Assembly: GCF_004354985.1 (NCBI RefSeq)
Contig: NZ_SMSK01000001.1
Span: forward strand, 248,001 to 312,000
Length of the DNA stretch: 64,000 nt
Reading direction: 5' to 3'
Source: Segetibacter sp. 3557_3
GTDB lineage: Bacteria > Bacteroidota > Bacteroidia > Chitinophagales > Chitinophagaceae
Part shown: positions 56,201 through 64,000 of the stretch, in pieces
How positions within the stretch are numbered: position 1 is the first letter of the stretch
How the letters are laid out: the number at the start of each line of letters is the position of its first letter
Position numbers and translations under genes: made by a program
Notes under the pieces: model-generated
Told to the model about the DNA's origin: nothing
Seen by the model: only the letters and a program-made list of their open reading frames with translations
Databases searched by the model: none

Positions 56201-57445
56201 ATCACCCAGGATCTGAACAGGAATCACTGTTGATAAGCCTCCTTCCGGGATCTCATACAAAGTACTGCTGATTATCGGTCCATAATCGATGGAAACCTGA
56301 GCAATACCAGGCTTAAGTGCAACTGAAAATCTGACGCCGCCTGCTGGTGCCGGATGTGATAAAGCTACCTTAAAACCCATAATACCGCTGTTGTGTCCCT
56401 CAGTTTGCTGCACGTCGTCAATGGTAAGGTTAGGCGGAAGCACCCCGTCATCACTAATAATCGTTCCAACAGCAGTTCTGGGTGCAAAATTGTCGATGTT
56501 GGCCTGGGTGATATTTACGTTGAACGTCTCGTGGGGTTCTGTTGTTCTGTCGCCGGAGATATTGACGGGCACAACAATCGAACTACTGCCTGAGGGAATA
56601 GCAAAAGATCTGTTCACGGGCGTATAATCAACACCTGGGGTAGCCGTACCCTCGGAAGTGTTCAGGTGAAAAGTAATGCCTCCCGGAGGCGCCGGCTGCC
56701 GCAGGTTAACATTAAAATTGAAAAGGGTGGTACCTGAATCTCCTTCTGCTTGCTTCAAATCGCCTATTTCTATCGGGCCCGCAACGCCGATGGTAGAAAG
56801 GTGTTCGTAGCTTCCGCCGTTGATGGGTTTTCTCGACTGCGGATTTTGGTAGAACATTTCTGTAACATCTGTAATATCGGCAATGGTATTGGATTGATAA
56901 TAGAAATAGCTGATGGCGTTTTTTCCGCCGTTAGGTAGACTTACCATTAATATATCTGTAGCAAGAAGACTGCAATTGGATGTGCAACCTTCAAATTGAA
57001 CGGTCAGCACCTTCTGTTCTACGCCTGCAACATACGTATGAAAAATAGGCGTTGTGTATCCGAATACAATGGTGTATACAGAGTAAGGAAGATTATTAAT
57101 GGTTTCCATGCTGGTAACTACCTCAACATTTTCAGCCGTAATACCTGTATACAGGATATTAGGGCGTACTCCATTTAATCCGGGAACCAGGCCGGCCTGG
57201 TTAAGAATGGTTGGTGATTTCGACTCCCCCGGAACGGGTACAACACTTGCCGGTATCGCCAGGGTTATCGTAACCTGGTCATCATACCTTGAAAAAGACA
57301 CTGTAGACCTTGTATAAATATCAACACTTGTTGGGGTTGATCCGGGCTTTATCGTGGCTTGCATTTTCTGGCAAATCGCAGTTAATCCCTGCAACATAAG
57401 CGTCAATAACACAAGAAAATAACGAAGGGGTAAAAGATGGGGCAT
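53264..57445 (-). CDS. Calx-beta repeat surface protein with T9SS type A sorting domain
   Basis: 1393 residues with a signal peptide (FLVLLTLMLQGLTAICQ). Residues to about 220 form an N-terminal beta domain. Four Calx-beta domains follow at about 228-335, 338-450, 457-560 and 577-690, each with an xEGxxG start (QAEGDSGTT, QTEGHNSGI, KAEGNGGTT, QNEGNSGTT) and a DExF(N/Q) Ca-binding motif, ending in xDD. The middle contains a domain typical of Bacteroidota cell-surface proteins (MIVNGKITINPGGKM; YTLVGNPYASPV). The end has LPVTLTSFKAF near 1208 and a T9SS type A sorting domain from about 1308 (YPNPITSG, TGNYFLEV, QSFKITR). It is likely a Ca-dependent adhesin on the cell surface. A monocistronic gene. 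Confidence 0.9.
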   Translation of the reverse strand: MPHLLPLRYFLVLLTLMLQGLTAICQKMQATIKPGSTPTSVDIYTRSTVSFSRYDDQVTITLAIPASVVPVPGESKSPTILNQAGLVPGLNGVRPNILYTGITAENVEVVTSMETINNLPYSVYTIVFGYTTPIFHTYVAGVEQKVLTVQFEGCTSNCSLLATDILMVSLPNGGKNAISYFYYQSNTIADITDVTEMFYQNPQSRKPINGGSYEHLSTIGVAGPIEIGDLKQAEGDSGTTLFNFNVNLRQPAPPGGITFHLNTSEGTATPGVDYTPVNRSFAIPSGSSSIVVPVNISGDRTTEPHETFNVNITQANIDNFAPRTAVGTIISDDGVLPPNLTIDDVQQTEGHNSGIMGFKVALSHPAPAGGVRFSVALKPGIAQVSIDYGPIISSTLYEIPEGGLSTVIPVQILGDRAAEADEDFQMIITSAYNAIIVDSIGTGTILNDDTLLLPALSVANISKAEGNGGTTKFEFKVSLSSPAPTEGVTFRFVTIGGTASPASDFVSLTSVGRIQHDSTSTTVIVNVLGDFAKEADETFNVSITDATNADITVGTATATITNDDVLELREITMPPSPVMQNEGNSGTTTFNIQVDLSAPAPAGGVTFRVRTLDGSARSLNDYVPLDTNWHISAGNISTTIPIKILADLIREDNEYFYMNLLSITNAYLLTATLEVRILNDDSPPGFSNPADHFRSRQPGGFTSYSTWESSPDSFKTIIVSPATTRPDYRANTITIRHDLRLNTDIMLDQTTITPGGSISINNNFTLEVVDGEGPDMIVNGKITINPGGKMIIKSSATGTASVGKSSGSVMGEVTVERYIPDNGHRAWRLLSVPVNGTRSIMETWQESGQALPYYGTLLFSNFYHGATGFDGFSDSSTIFTYKQGGIAGPQWLPLPSTTLPLSSHNAYRVFVHGDKSALPSNNLRKPTTLRSTGDLNMGIQPPIVVPATGPGYTLVGNPYASPVSFENIASTANLNPLYYAWDANLGGTTGVGGYRLVERLSPGVYRQTPQLAGAASDNSNLQFIHSGQAIMLKASGADAVVKFIEDFKSDQLPPFNPFRTVALQPELSINLLSVPAGEAPELVDGVRVNFDNAYSDKVTPEDIIKLHNFSENLAVRAGNTMLIVDKRPEVMIADTVFLQLTNTRIGSYRFEISGKNMLSGYAAYLHDSYLNSQTPLDLTTSTYVDYTVSADVRSSAADRFKVVVKTLNTLPVTLTSFKAFQQADGIAVEWKVQNESSIKHYELEKSYEGRTFKSTITKPATGNNMSKVDYAWFDRDAKQGNNFYRLRSIGVNGQIQLSHVVNVFITNKKAGFLVYPNPITSGIINLQFVNQPTGIYTVRLSNAIGQLISAKSINHTAGSSTESLQLDYNVLTGNYFLEVNGPGKIRQSFKITR

Positions 57446-58007
57446 AGCAATGTTCTTAAAAAGGATAAATTACAACACGCGTGGTTTGTCAATCGAACAT
57501 GGAGGTAAAAGAAACGATATTGGCGTTAAACCTGAGTTTACCATCATCCAATTAATACATGATCTTATCCTTGAGCTTGTTCAAGAAATTACAAGATGTA
57601 TTGCCGAGTTAGGGTAAGCGACAGTGGGGAGTTTCATCGCTCAGTCAGATGATGAATATAATCTTTATTTCGCTGCTTTGCAACACAGATAGCTTCAACG
57701 GTAACAAACATTAAATACTATATTATCTCAAAACAGTAGACGAGGATCATCCTTTCGCCTCGTTACGGAATGTAAAAAGCCTTGAGGTCCATTGCGTCTG
57801 TCTACAACAGCCGGAACAAAGGTCTATAGATTTACTCCTTAAGTTCAGATTATTTAGGAGCTTAACAAATTAATCCAAGTTGGACACAAAGGCCGAAACT
57901 CGAAGGGTGCTATTTATAATGGCGTAAGAAGGGAAACGTTTTCTTGCAGCTATAGTTTAAAACGCACCTTATCCACAGGTCGATATATTTAAGTGTAAAT
58001 CTGAAGT
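57446..58007. other. Gene-free spacer
   Basis: About 560 bases holding the promoter region of the Calx-beta gene and the 3' region of the serine hydrolase. No ORF, RNA or repeat is supported. Confidence 0.45.
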
Positions 58008-59078
58008 TTATAACTTCATCACCAACTTAAGTTTACCCCAAAGATCATTATCAAAGCCAGACGCTGCAGGTTGAACATTGCCGGCATCTTCACCCATTCG
58101 GATCACTACGAGATTCTGTGAGGGAACGACATATAACTTCTGATCATTCTTCCCCAAGGCAGCGTAAGTGTCTGCCGGCGCATTGGAGATTAGTGAACCG
58201 TTAAATTTAAATTGTGTTTGGGGCAGCATGTAGCTGCTTTTTCCATTAAGCCAGGTTAAATAACCATAACTGGGGTTAATGTCTTGAGAACTATTTACCT
58301 GGGCGGATATATAAGCTGAATCGGTTAAAATAGGTTTTCCATCCCACATACCTTTGTTTAGTAACAGTAACCCAAAGCGAGCCATACTACGGGGTGTGCT
58401 GAAATATACGTTGTTGTAGCCCTGCCTTACCCAAAGCCCATTCATACCGATAGGATTCCTGATTTTTTGCTGAAAATAGTTGTTGTAAGTAGTATGAGTG
58501 GCAGCTTCTACCACTTTTTCCAGCAAGGTGTATGGTGCATTGTGATACGCCCAACGTGTTGATGCATCAGCTTTATACTGCAGGCAGGAGGGTAAAGTGC
58601 AATCGGGATTTCCTAATCCATCATCAAAACCGGTGGTCATAGTAAGTTGATGACGAATGGTGATGAGGTTTTCTTTTTCAGCTTGTAGTGACGTCCATCC
58701 CACACCGAGATATTTAGAGGTCTTATCGCTCAGCCTTAGTTTACCTTCTTGTTGCGCGATCCCTACCAGATATGATGTAAGTGTCTTTCCAGCCGATGCC
58801 CAATACCAGTTACTATCTGCATTGAACGATCCAAAGTATCGTTCCACTACTATGCGTCCGTTCTTAAGCACAATAAATCCTTTTGTGCCTTTCTGATCCA
58901 GGAAAGTATAAAGGTTATTAAGTTCTATCTCATTCCATCCTTGCGAAGATGGTGTAATCATCTCCCAGCTACTTGATAGCGGGGGAAAGTACATGCTGGA
59001 ATAAGAAAGTGTGTTGTTCTGTTTCTTACAACTCGTAGTTAGAATGGTCGCAAAAATTATTGATAAAAAGCATCTCAT
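58008..59078 (-). CDS. Serine hydrolase, class C beta-lactamase / D-aminopeptidase fold, lipoprotein
   Basis: 356 residues. MRCFLSIIFATILTTSC ends in a lipidation Cys. The penicillin-binding fold motifs are visible: the S-x-x-K nucleophile in YWASAGKTLTSYL, Tyr-x-Asn in RWAYHNAPYTLLEK, and a late KLYVVPSQNLVVIRMG segment near the third motif. FIVLKNGRIVVERYFG before the nucleophile is typical. Such proteins are esterases or peptidases rather than true beta-lactamases. The substrate is unknown. The gene is isolated. Confidence 0.9.
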   Translation of the reverse strand: MRCFLSIIFATILTTSCKKQNNTLSYSSMYFPPLSSSWEMITPSSQGWNEIELNNLYTFLDQKGTKGFIVLKNGRIVVERYFGSFNADSNWYWASAGKTLTSYLVGIAQQEGKLRLSDKTSKYLGVGWTSLQAEKENLITIRHQLTMTTGFDDGLGNPDCTLPSCLQYKADASTRWAYHNAPYTLLEKVVEAATHTTYNNYFQQKIRNPIGMNGLWVRQGYNNVYFSTPRSMARFGLLLLNKGMWDGKPILTDSAYISAQVNSSQDINPSYGYLTWLNGKSSYMLPQTQFKFNGSLISNAPADTYAALGKNDQKLYVVPSQNLVVIRMGEDAGNVQPAASGFDNDLWGKLKLVMKL

Positions 59079-59537
59079 AAGTTAACTATGACGATGGGGG
59101 TAATAAAACGTTTAATGTGTCAAAGCGATATTTACGCTTAGTGGACCAGAACAGTGAATATGAGACGCAACCCTAAAAAGTTGGCGGGTAATCAGCGTGG
59201 GTACAAACTTATTTGTAAAAATTAAAATTGTTTTAGTAGGAATTTTTACCTGATATCAGTGTTTGATGCATCTTAAGCCTAGCAGTTAAAATTTGCTGGT
59301 TGGTTCGCTCTTGTTTAAATTTTCATCCCGAAATTATCGCAGACGAATAAGTTTGTTAGTCAAGTTTGAACAACCATCAAAAGCTCGGCAGGTTCATACA
59401 CCTAAGCACAGCTCGATTACTAACCCACGATGAAAACACTTCACAGGTTCCTTAGAACAAGATAGAAGAGTGGGCGAACCCAAAAAACGATTGCTCACTT
59501 CGTCGAGCAATTAAAAAGAAAAGAGTTTAAAAAATAC
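59079..59537. other. Gene-free spacer
   Basis: About 460 AT-rich bases between the serine hydrolase and the resistance cluster; nothing is supported. Confidence 0.45.
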
Positions 59538-59871
59538 TTAAACCAGGTCCAGAAGACCATCCCTTAATCTTATAAGCTTTACATTAATGGGTGTGTACTT
59601 AGTGCATCCTGAAAGTATCCAGCCTTGCTCCGGGCGACGCTGAGCAGTCAGTTCCTGCATCTTCTCAGCACGCTTTTGCAGGGACGAGATCGCCGGTGGT
59701 AGCGTTCGGATACCGGCAGACAAGCTTACCAGCAAAAAATTCCGGAACCGGTCCCTGTGTTTTTCTACTAAAAGCCGTGATGGTGCTAAGTATTGCAAGG
59801 ACAAGGATGGCTATTAGGCTGTTATCAGGTGTTAGAACTTTCTTTGTGTGACTTTGTACTTGCACGGTCAT
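59538..59871 (-). pseudogene. Possible frameshifted small membrane protein downstream of chrA
   Basis: From 59871 a frame gives a leader with one membrane helix (SLIAILVLAILSTITAF). Its likely continuation, ISSLQKRAEKMQELTAQRRP...VKLIRLRDGLLDLV to 59538, is in another frame. The switch falls at or next to an A-run (AAAAAA on the + strand near 59730-59740), where one more base would give a single ~110-residue protein. I recognise no family. The chrA gene ends 31 bp upstream on the same strand. Confidence 0.35.
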
Positions 59872-59901
59872 TTCTTGTTTGTTTTTTGTTTGAACTATTA
59901 T

Positions 59902-61032
59902 TTATGGAATTAAAATTAAGAGATAGCCCAACAAGGCTCCACCTATAACAATGAATGCCGTATTCATCTTTTTAAAGTAATAAGTTACGGCAAAGCTGAG
60001 TACCACGATAGTAATGGTTCTCCAGTCCAGCAATGTCTCCCTGCTCATTTCTACTAAAATGGCAAAAATGATAGCAATGGACGCTACATTCACTGTATCT
60101 AAAAAAGCGCTGAAGATCTTAGAGTGTCGAAGCTTTAGTAATAAAGGGTTAAAAAGGGCAACAAAAAGAAAAGAAGGCAAGAATATACCTATTGTTGCGG
60201 CAAGGGCACCACCGAAACCACCAATCTGCCAGCCGATAAAGGTGGCTGAGGAAAAAACCGGCCCAGGGGTGAATTGTCCTACAGCTATCGCGTCAATGAG
60301 CTGCTGTTTTGTGAGAAGGCCGCTGGCTACCAGCTCCGCATCTAAAAAAGCAAACAAAACATAGCCGCTTCCGTAAAGGATAGCACCGACCTTTAAAAAA
60401 ATCAGAAACAATTTCAGTGACGTAACATTAGGATGTGAGTAGCCAATCTGAAACAAGGTGAACGGAAAGATGCTCCAGGCTGTGTTTCTACCGCTCTGAA
60501 TGAAATAGAGCAAGATCCCAACCAGGCCCGCACCAAACAGAACGAAAATTTCGTTCAGGCCAGCTAAGACAGCTATTGCGGACAAAGCACCTAAAATGGC
60601 TAATTGCACGTTTTTCAATGCCTTCTTTCCGAGATTGATCATAGTTACTACGATAACAGCAATTATCGCAGGCTTGATGCCATAAATAAAAGGTTGCACT
60701 TGTGGCAACTGGCCATACAATTGATATGCCCATGCAAACAAAGCCGTAATAACCACCGCCGGAATGATAAAACAACTACCAGCCACCACTAGTCCCTTCC
60801 AACCTCCTCTTTCATGGCCGATGTGCATGGTCATTTCCGTAGAATTTGGACCAGGGATTAAACTGGTAGCTCCAACTAAATCCAAGAAATGCTGATGGCT
60901 CATCCAGCCTCTTTTTCTAACAACTTCTTCTTCCATCATAGCGATGTGTACGGCAGGGCCGCCAAACCCGATTACACCTAACTTTAGAAATAATCGGGCT
61001 ATATCGCCAAGCCTGGTGTTATCCTGTCCCAT
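59902..61032 (-). CDS. chrA: Chromate transporter, CHR family, long-chain (two-domain)
   Basis: 376 residues from the ATG at 61032 (MGQDNTRLGDIARLF). The longer frame to 61071 overlaps the doxX remnant more deeply. Two homologous halves are seen. Half one has LFLKLGVIGFGGPAVHIAMM and the ATSLIPGPNSTEM signature. Half two has FLKVGAILYGSGYVLFAFL and VGQFTPGPVFSSATF. There are about ten membrane helices. ChrA exports chromate using the proton gradient. The start overlaps the stop of the doxX frame (61019) by 14 bases, so the two are probably co-transcribed in the arsenic cluster. Confidence 0.92.
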   Translation of the reverse strand: MGQDNTRLGDIARLFLKLGVIGFGGPAVHIAMMEEEVVRKRGWMSHQHFLDLVGATSLIPGPNSTEMTMHIGHERGGWKGLVVAGSCFIIPAVVITALFAWAYQLYGQLPQVQPFIYGIKPAIIAVIVVTMINLGKKALKNVQLAILGALSAIAVLAGLNEIFVLFGAGLVGILLYFIQSGRNTAWSIFPFTLFQIGYSHPNVTSLKLFLIFLKVGAILYGSGYVLFAFLDAELVASGLLTKQQLIDAIAVGQFTPGPVFSSATFIGWQIGGFGGALAATIGIFLPSFLFVALFNPLLLKLRHSKIFSAFLDTVNVASIAIIFAILVEMSRETLLDWRTITIVVLSFAVTYYFKKMNTAFIVIGGALLGYLLILIP

Positions 61033-61450
61033 TGCGTTGTAATTTACTGTCGACCGACCATCGGCCACCACCTTTGGTGATTAAGAAAATGCTACCTAAC
61101 AGCATTGCGCAGTCTGTTCGGCTGCCATGCATCATTGACCATAAACCTTCATTGGCTAAAACTTCAGCTTTTGTCGTAGGGATGGCTACCAGCATGATAA
61201 AGGAAAAGAGGAATAGCAGCAAGCCAGGTTAGTAGTCCCAAAAGAAGAAGTATTCCGCAAGTAATTTCCAAGGTCGCGACAAGAGGACAAAAAAAGTCCG
61301 GATTTGGTAACCCAACTTTGGCAAACCGTCCCGATACTAATTTTTTGCAAACAAAAACTTTTGTATACCATCTGTTAGAGATAAAGCTCCTACCGTTAGT
61401 CGTATCAGTACGGTGGTTTTCTGATTGTCTGTTCTGATTTTTGGAAACAT
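61019..61450 (-). pseudogene. DoxX family membrane protein, broken by two frameshifts
   Basis: Three successive frames make one DoxX-like protein. From ATG 61450, MFPKIRTDNQKTTVLIRL to ALSLTDGIQKFLFAK. A frame change at an A-run of six (near 61345) leads to FAKVGLPNPDFFCPLVATLE and GILLLLGLLTWLAAIP. A second change near 61210, at a CTTTTCC run, leads to FIMLVAIPTTKAEVLANEGLWS and ends at 61019. Both breaks are single-base and at homopolymers, so they may be sequence errors and the gene intact. DoxX proteins are four-helix quinone- or thiol-linked membrane proteins, often near metalloid genes. Confidence 0.72.
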
Positions 61451-61626
61451 GTTATTTTTCGTGTACTGATGGGTGAGAGCCGAAACCCAAGCACATTTTA
61501 CCTGTGTTTCGATACAGCCTAAGTTATCAGAAGTGTAGCAGTCGGTTGCTTTTTACTACGCGTTCAGGTGCAGATCATTCATAGTTTAGATCTCTTTAGT
61601 TTTTGATCTTTGCTTTTAGTGAGTCA

Positions 61627-62400
61627 TCAACATCCTTTTCTAAGCATTTCGGCGTATTCATTAGGTAAGGGACTTTCCTCAACGGCCTTAGCTGCCTTTT
61701 CTACATCATATTCAAACCTTACAAAGTCGACCTGAATGGCCGCCTTGTTTGATATTGAGCTCTCAGGATTTATCGTTAGAATGACATAGCAGCCCTTTGG
61801 ATAGTTATCCTTGGGCTTGCCTACAGAGCCAATATTAATGGCATGCCGATGACGGGGAGTTCCCCCAGGATCAGCTGAAAGGATCCGGTGATAGGGTTTG
61901 TGGGTATGTCCAAAGCACATGATATCAGCGTCAGCCTGCTCCATAATTCTCAGCAAGCTTTTCTCGTCTCTATCTTCAAAAAGGTACTCGTTTATTTTTC
62001 GGGGACTACCATGTACCAATAACAGGTTTAGGTTGTCTTCATTTAACTGAAATTCTACTTTGATGTGAGCAGGTAAGGTCCTTAGATATCTTCTCTCATC
62101 AGGTTTCACCAGCGAGTTTGTGTAGGATATCGAAATCTTACCCATGTCCTTTTCAGGTTCTGTTTTATAGGCGCAGCCACATTCGTCACTCATCAGGCCG
62201 ATACCCTGATCATAATTTCCTGCAATGGTTGGAATACCTCTTTTCCTGATTTCGTTGATTACTTCATTGGGCCAGATATTGTAGCCAACTAAATCCCCAA
62301 GGCAGTAAATGGCATCAGGCATCTGCGCTTCTATGCTCTTAAAGCAAGCTTCCAATGCAGGAAGGTTCGCGTGTATATCACTGAACAATGCAATTCTCAT
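61627..62400 (-). CDS. Metallophosphoesterase, YfcE/MJ0936-like, of the arsenic cluster
   Basis: 257 residues. The motifs are MRIALFSDIHANLPAL (Asp, His), IYCLGDLVGYNIWPNE (Gly-Asp), TIAGNYDQG (Asn, where many relatives have GNHD), LLVHGSPR, and MCFGHTHKPYHR (Gly-His-x-His). Close homologues lie beside acr3/arsM genes in other Bacteroidota. Its start follows the acr3 stop by 11 bp, showing one transcript. Whether it acts on an arsenical, a nucleotide or a phospholipid is unknown. Confidence 0.88.
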   Translation of the reverse strand: MRIALFSDIHANLPALEACFKSIEAQMPDAIYCLGDLVGYNIWPNEVINEIRKRGIPTIAGNYDQGIGLMSDECGCAYKTEPEKDMGKISISYTNSLVKPDERRYLRTLPAHIKVEFQLNEDNLNLLLVHGSPRKINEYLFEDRDEKSLLRIMEQADADIMCFGHTHKPYHRILSADPGGTPRHRHAINIGSVGKPKDNYPKGCYVILTINPESSISNKAAIQVDFVRFEYDVEKAAKAVEESPLPNEYAEMLRKGC

Positions 62401-62411
62401 GTAGAAGAGAT

Positions 62412-63494
62412 TTATGCGTTTTGAAGTTGAGGTTTGGAGTAATACTTATTTCTTAACCAGAATGCAACATTGACCAGGGCAATCAATGCAGGCACTTCTA
62501 CCAGCGGACCTATGACTCCTGCAAAAGCCTGCCCGCTGTTGATTCCAAATACCCCTATCGCAACAGCAATGGCTAGTTCAAAGTTATTTCCAGCTGCAGT
62601 AAAGGCGATCGACGCATTTGTTGAATAATCTGCTCCCATCTTTTTGCCGATAAAAAAACTGACCAGGAACATTACAGCGAAGTATATGACCAAAGGAATG
62701 GCAATTCGAACTACGTCAAGCGGGATACGTACAATCAGTTCGCCTTTAAGACTGAACATGATAACAATGGTAAAAAGCAGTGCTATTAAGGTAATTGGCG
62801 AGATGAACGGGATAAACTTCGTTTCATACCATTCAATGCTCTTAAGGCTAATAAGGGCATAGCGGCTTATAACACCAGCGGCAAATGGAATACCTAGATA
62901 GATCGCAACACTCTCAGCAATCTGGCCGATTGTGATATTTACTTCCGATCCCGTCCCGCCGAAGAGCGGAGGTAGTACAGTAATAAAAACATAAGCGTAA
63001 ATGCTGTAGAGAAGCACCTGAAAGATGCTGTTTAAGGCAACAAGTCCCGCGGCATATTCTCTGCTACCTTCGGCTAGTTCATTCCAGACGATTACCATAG
63101 CGATGCATCGTGCAAGCCCGATCAGGATCAGGCCCACCATATACTCAGGATAGCCATGTAAAAAGACCATGGCCAGGATAAACATAAGAATAGGCCCGAT
63201 TATCCAATTAAGCAGCAGCGAGACGCCTAAAACCTTAGTGTTCTTGAAAACCTCTTTTAGTTTGTCGTACTTCACCTTTGCAAAAGGGGGATACATCATC
63301 AAAATCAACCCGATTGCCAGAGGAATATTGGTGGTGCCTGTAGAAAACGAATTGATGAAGGTAGAGGAGGAAGGGAACAGATAGCCAAGAGCAACACCCA
63401 GCGCCATTGCAATAAAAATCCAAAGCGTTAAGTATCTATCCAGGAAACTAAGTTTCTTCCGTTCACTGGCCGGAGCACAGTTGTTTGCAGACAT
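62412..63494 (-). CDS. acr3: ACR3 family arsenite efflux permease
   Basis: 360 residues from the ATG at 63494 ([21 protein letters not shown]). The open frame to 63575 overlaps arsM and lacks family character. Ten membrane helices are expected. The diagnostic parts are [20 protein letters not shown], a long [13 protein letters not shown] helix, and [16 protein letters not shown] with the essential Cys of helix 4. [20 protein letters not shown] carries the conserved Asn and Glu. It extrudes arsenite (and antimonite) with the proton gradient. It lies 22 bp after arsM. Confidence 0.95.
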   Translation of the reverse strand: MSANNCAPASERKKLSFLDRYLTLWIFIAMALGVALGYLFPSSSTFINSFSTGTTNIPLAIGLILMMYPPFAKVKYDKLKEVFKNTKVLGVSLLLNWIIGPILMFILAMVFLHGYPEYMVGLILIGLARCIAMVIVWNELAEGSREYAAGLVALNSIFQVLLYSIYAYVFITVLPPLFGGTGSEVNITIGQIAESVAIYLGIPFAAGVISRYALISLKSIEWYETKFIPFISPITLIALLFTIVIMFSLKGELIVRIPLDVVRIAIPLVIYFAVMFLVSFFIGKKMGADYSTNASIAFTAAGNNFELAIAVAIGVFGINSGQAFAGVIGPLVEVPALIALVNVAFWLRNKYYSKPQLQNA

Positions 63495-63516
63495 TTTGAG
63501 CAGATTTAGTATTGGA

Positions 63517-64000
63517 TTAATTGCAACATCCCGGAGCACAACAAGCTGCCTGCTCGGCAACGGGCTTCTCAGCATAAACTGTTATGCTTCGGATCCCGGT
63601 TCCTGACTGCTTAAAGTCTGCGTTTTGTTCAGCGGATAAATAATTGCTTAGGATATCATCAGGGATGACAATGGCCTTGTCTTTCTGAATGGTAAGGTTA
63701 GTGAAGCCATTGCTCTCTATTAGTTCCAAATAAGCGCCTTTTTGGATAGCACCAGCGACACAGCCTGCATACATTTCCGCAGCTTCTTTGATTTCGGCTG
63801 GTAGTTCGCCTTCCAACACGATATCTGAAATACTAAAGTGTCCCCCTGGCTTCAATACCCGGTAGATCTCTTTAAAAACCTCGTTTTTGTTGGGAACCAA
63901 GTTCAGAACACAGTTACTTACGATTACATCCGCGGTATTTGCTGTTACAGGCATCTTTTCTATGTCTCCCTGCCTGAACTCAACATTGTTAAAGCCTCTC
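63517..64000 (-). CDS. arsM: Arsenite S-adenosylmethionine methyltransferase, C-terminal part
   Basis: The frame is open to the right edge, so about 160 C-terminal residues are seen. They include the methyltransferase segment [42 protein letters not shown], and the arsenite-binding Cys in MYAGCVAGA. The chain ends in a Cys-rich tail ([10 protein letters not shown]) that could bind As(III). ArsM transfers methyl groups from SAM to arsenite, giving volatile methylarsenicals. It is the first visible gene of the leftward resistance operon; any arsR regulator would lie beyond the window. Confidence 0.93.
   Translation of the reverse strand, partial: RGFNNVEFRQGDIEKMPVTANTADVIVSNCVLNLVPNKNEVFKEIYRVLKPGGHFSISDIVLEGELPAEIKEAAEMYAGCVAGAIQKGAYLELIESNGFTNLTIQKDKAIVIPDDILSNYLSAEQNADFKQSGTGIRSITVYAEKPVAEQAACCAPGCCN

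Overview
The window looks like a chromosomal segment of a Bacteroidota bacterium, most likely a member of the Chitinophagaceae. The evidence is: two very large secreted proteins ending in type IX secretion (T9SS) type A sorting domains; a TPR-type histidine kinase paired with a NarL-type regulator; a GH127-type arabinofuranosidase; a promoter of the Bacteroidota kind (TAnnTTTG) before the tRNA; and general absence of Shine-Dalgarno sites. The family placement is inference; no rRNA or marker gene is present.

Layout. 1-140 holds the tail of a glycerophosphodiester phosphodiesterase. 571-10704 is a 3377-residue beta-helix surface protein built from five ~1.7 kb repeats. 10844-22728 carries small-molecule enzymes: an EEP-family lipoprotein, two exported Gfo/Idh/MocA oxidoreductases, a calcineurin-like phosphoesterase, a MOSC protein, a bestrophin-like channel, a YtxH protein, a 6PGDH/HIBADH-like dehydrogenase and an ornithine cyclodeaminase homologue. 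22063-24770 is a SulP transporter / beta-carbonic anhydrase pair, probably for bicarbonate uptake, with a small secreted ORF in front. 25063-27426 is the GH127 enzyme. 27500-28430 is a repeat-rich gene-free stretch. 28693-33379 has a DUF5675 protein and a large LamG / Gly-rich / IPT / papain-like protein interrupted by a frameshift. 34035-37055 is a two-component system. 37835-44681 is a TetR-TolC-HlyD-ABC-ABC-permease-permease export operon resembling E. coli cecR-ybhGFSR. 45346-52063 holds ferritin, a DUF5695 protein, a DUF2846 lipoprotein-like protein and a TRAFs-binding/trypsin fusion. A tRNA-Leu(CAG) sits at 52332. 53264-57445 is a Calx-beta T9SS protein and 58008-59078 a serine hydrolase. 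59538-64000 is a metalloid/chromate resistance cluster read leftward: arsM, acr3, phosphoesterase, a frameshifted doxX, and chrA.

The most unusual non-coding signal is a family of ~135-165 bp interspersed elements (at least seven full or partial copies) with a conserved internal block GTTGCGTCGCACTCTTGTAC. The best copy (27948-28082) has 19-bp terminal inverted repeats and an exact 10-bp flanking duplication, so it behaves like a MITE. No transposase for it is in the window.

Three, perhaps four, coding frames are broken at or next to homopolymer runs (30958, near 61345, near 61210, near 59735). That pattern is as compatible with residual sequencing indels as with real gene decay, so the two broken genes should be read with that in mind.

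I did not find a CRISPR array, prophage, rRNA operon or riboswitch. The best candidates for poorly described biology are the TRAFs-binding/trypsin protein, the LamG/IPT/papain-like protein with its DUF5675 neighbour, and the MITE family.
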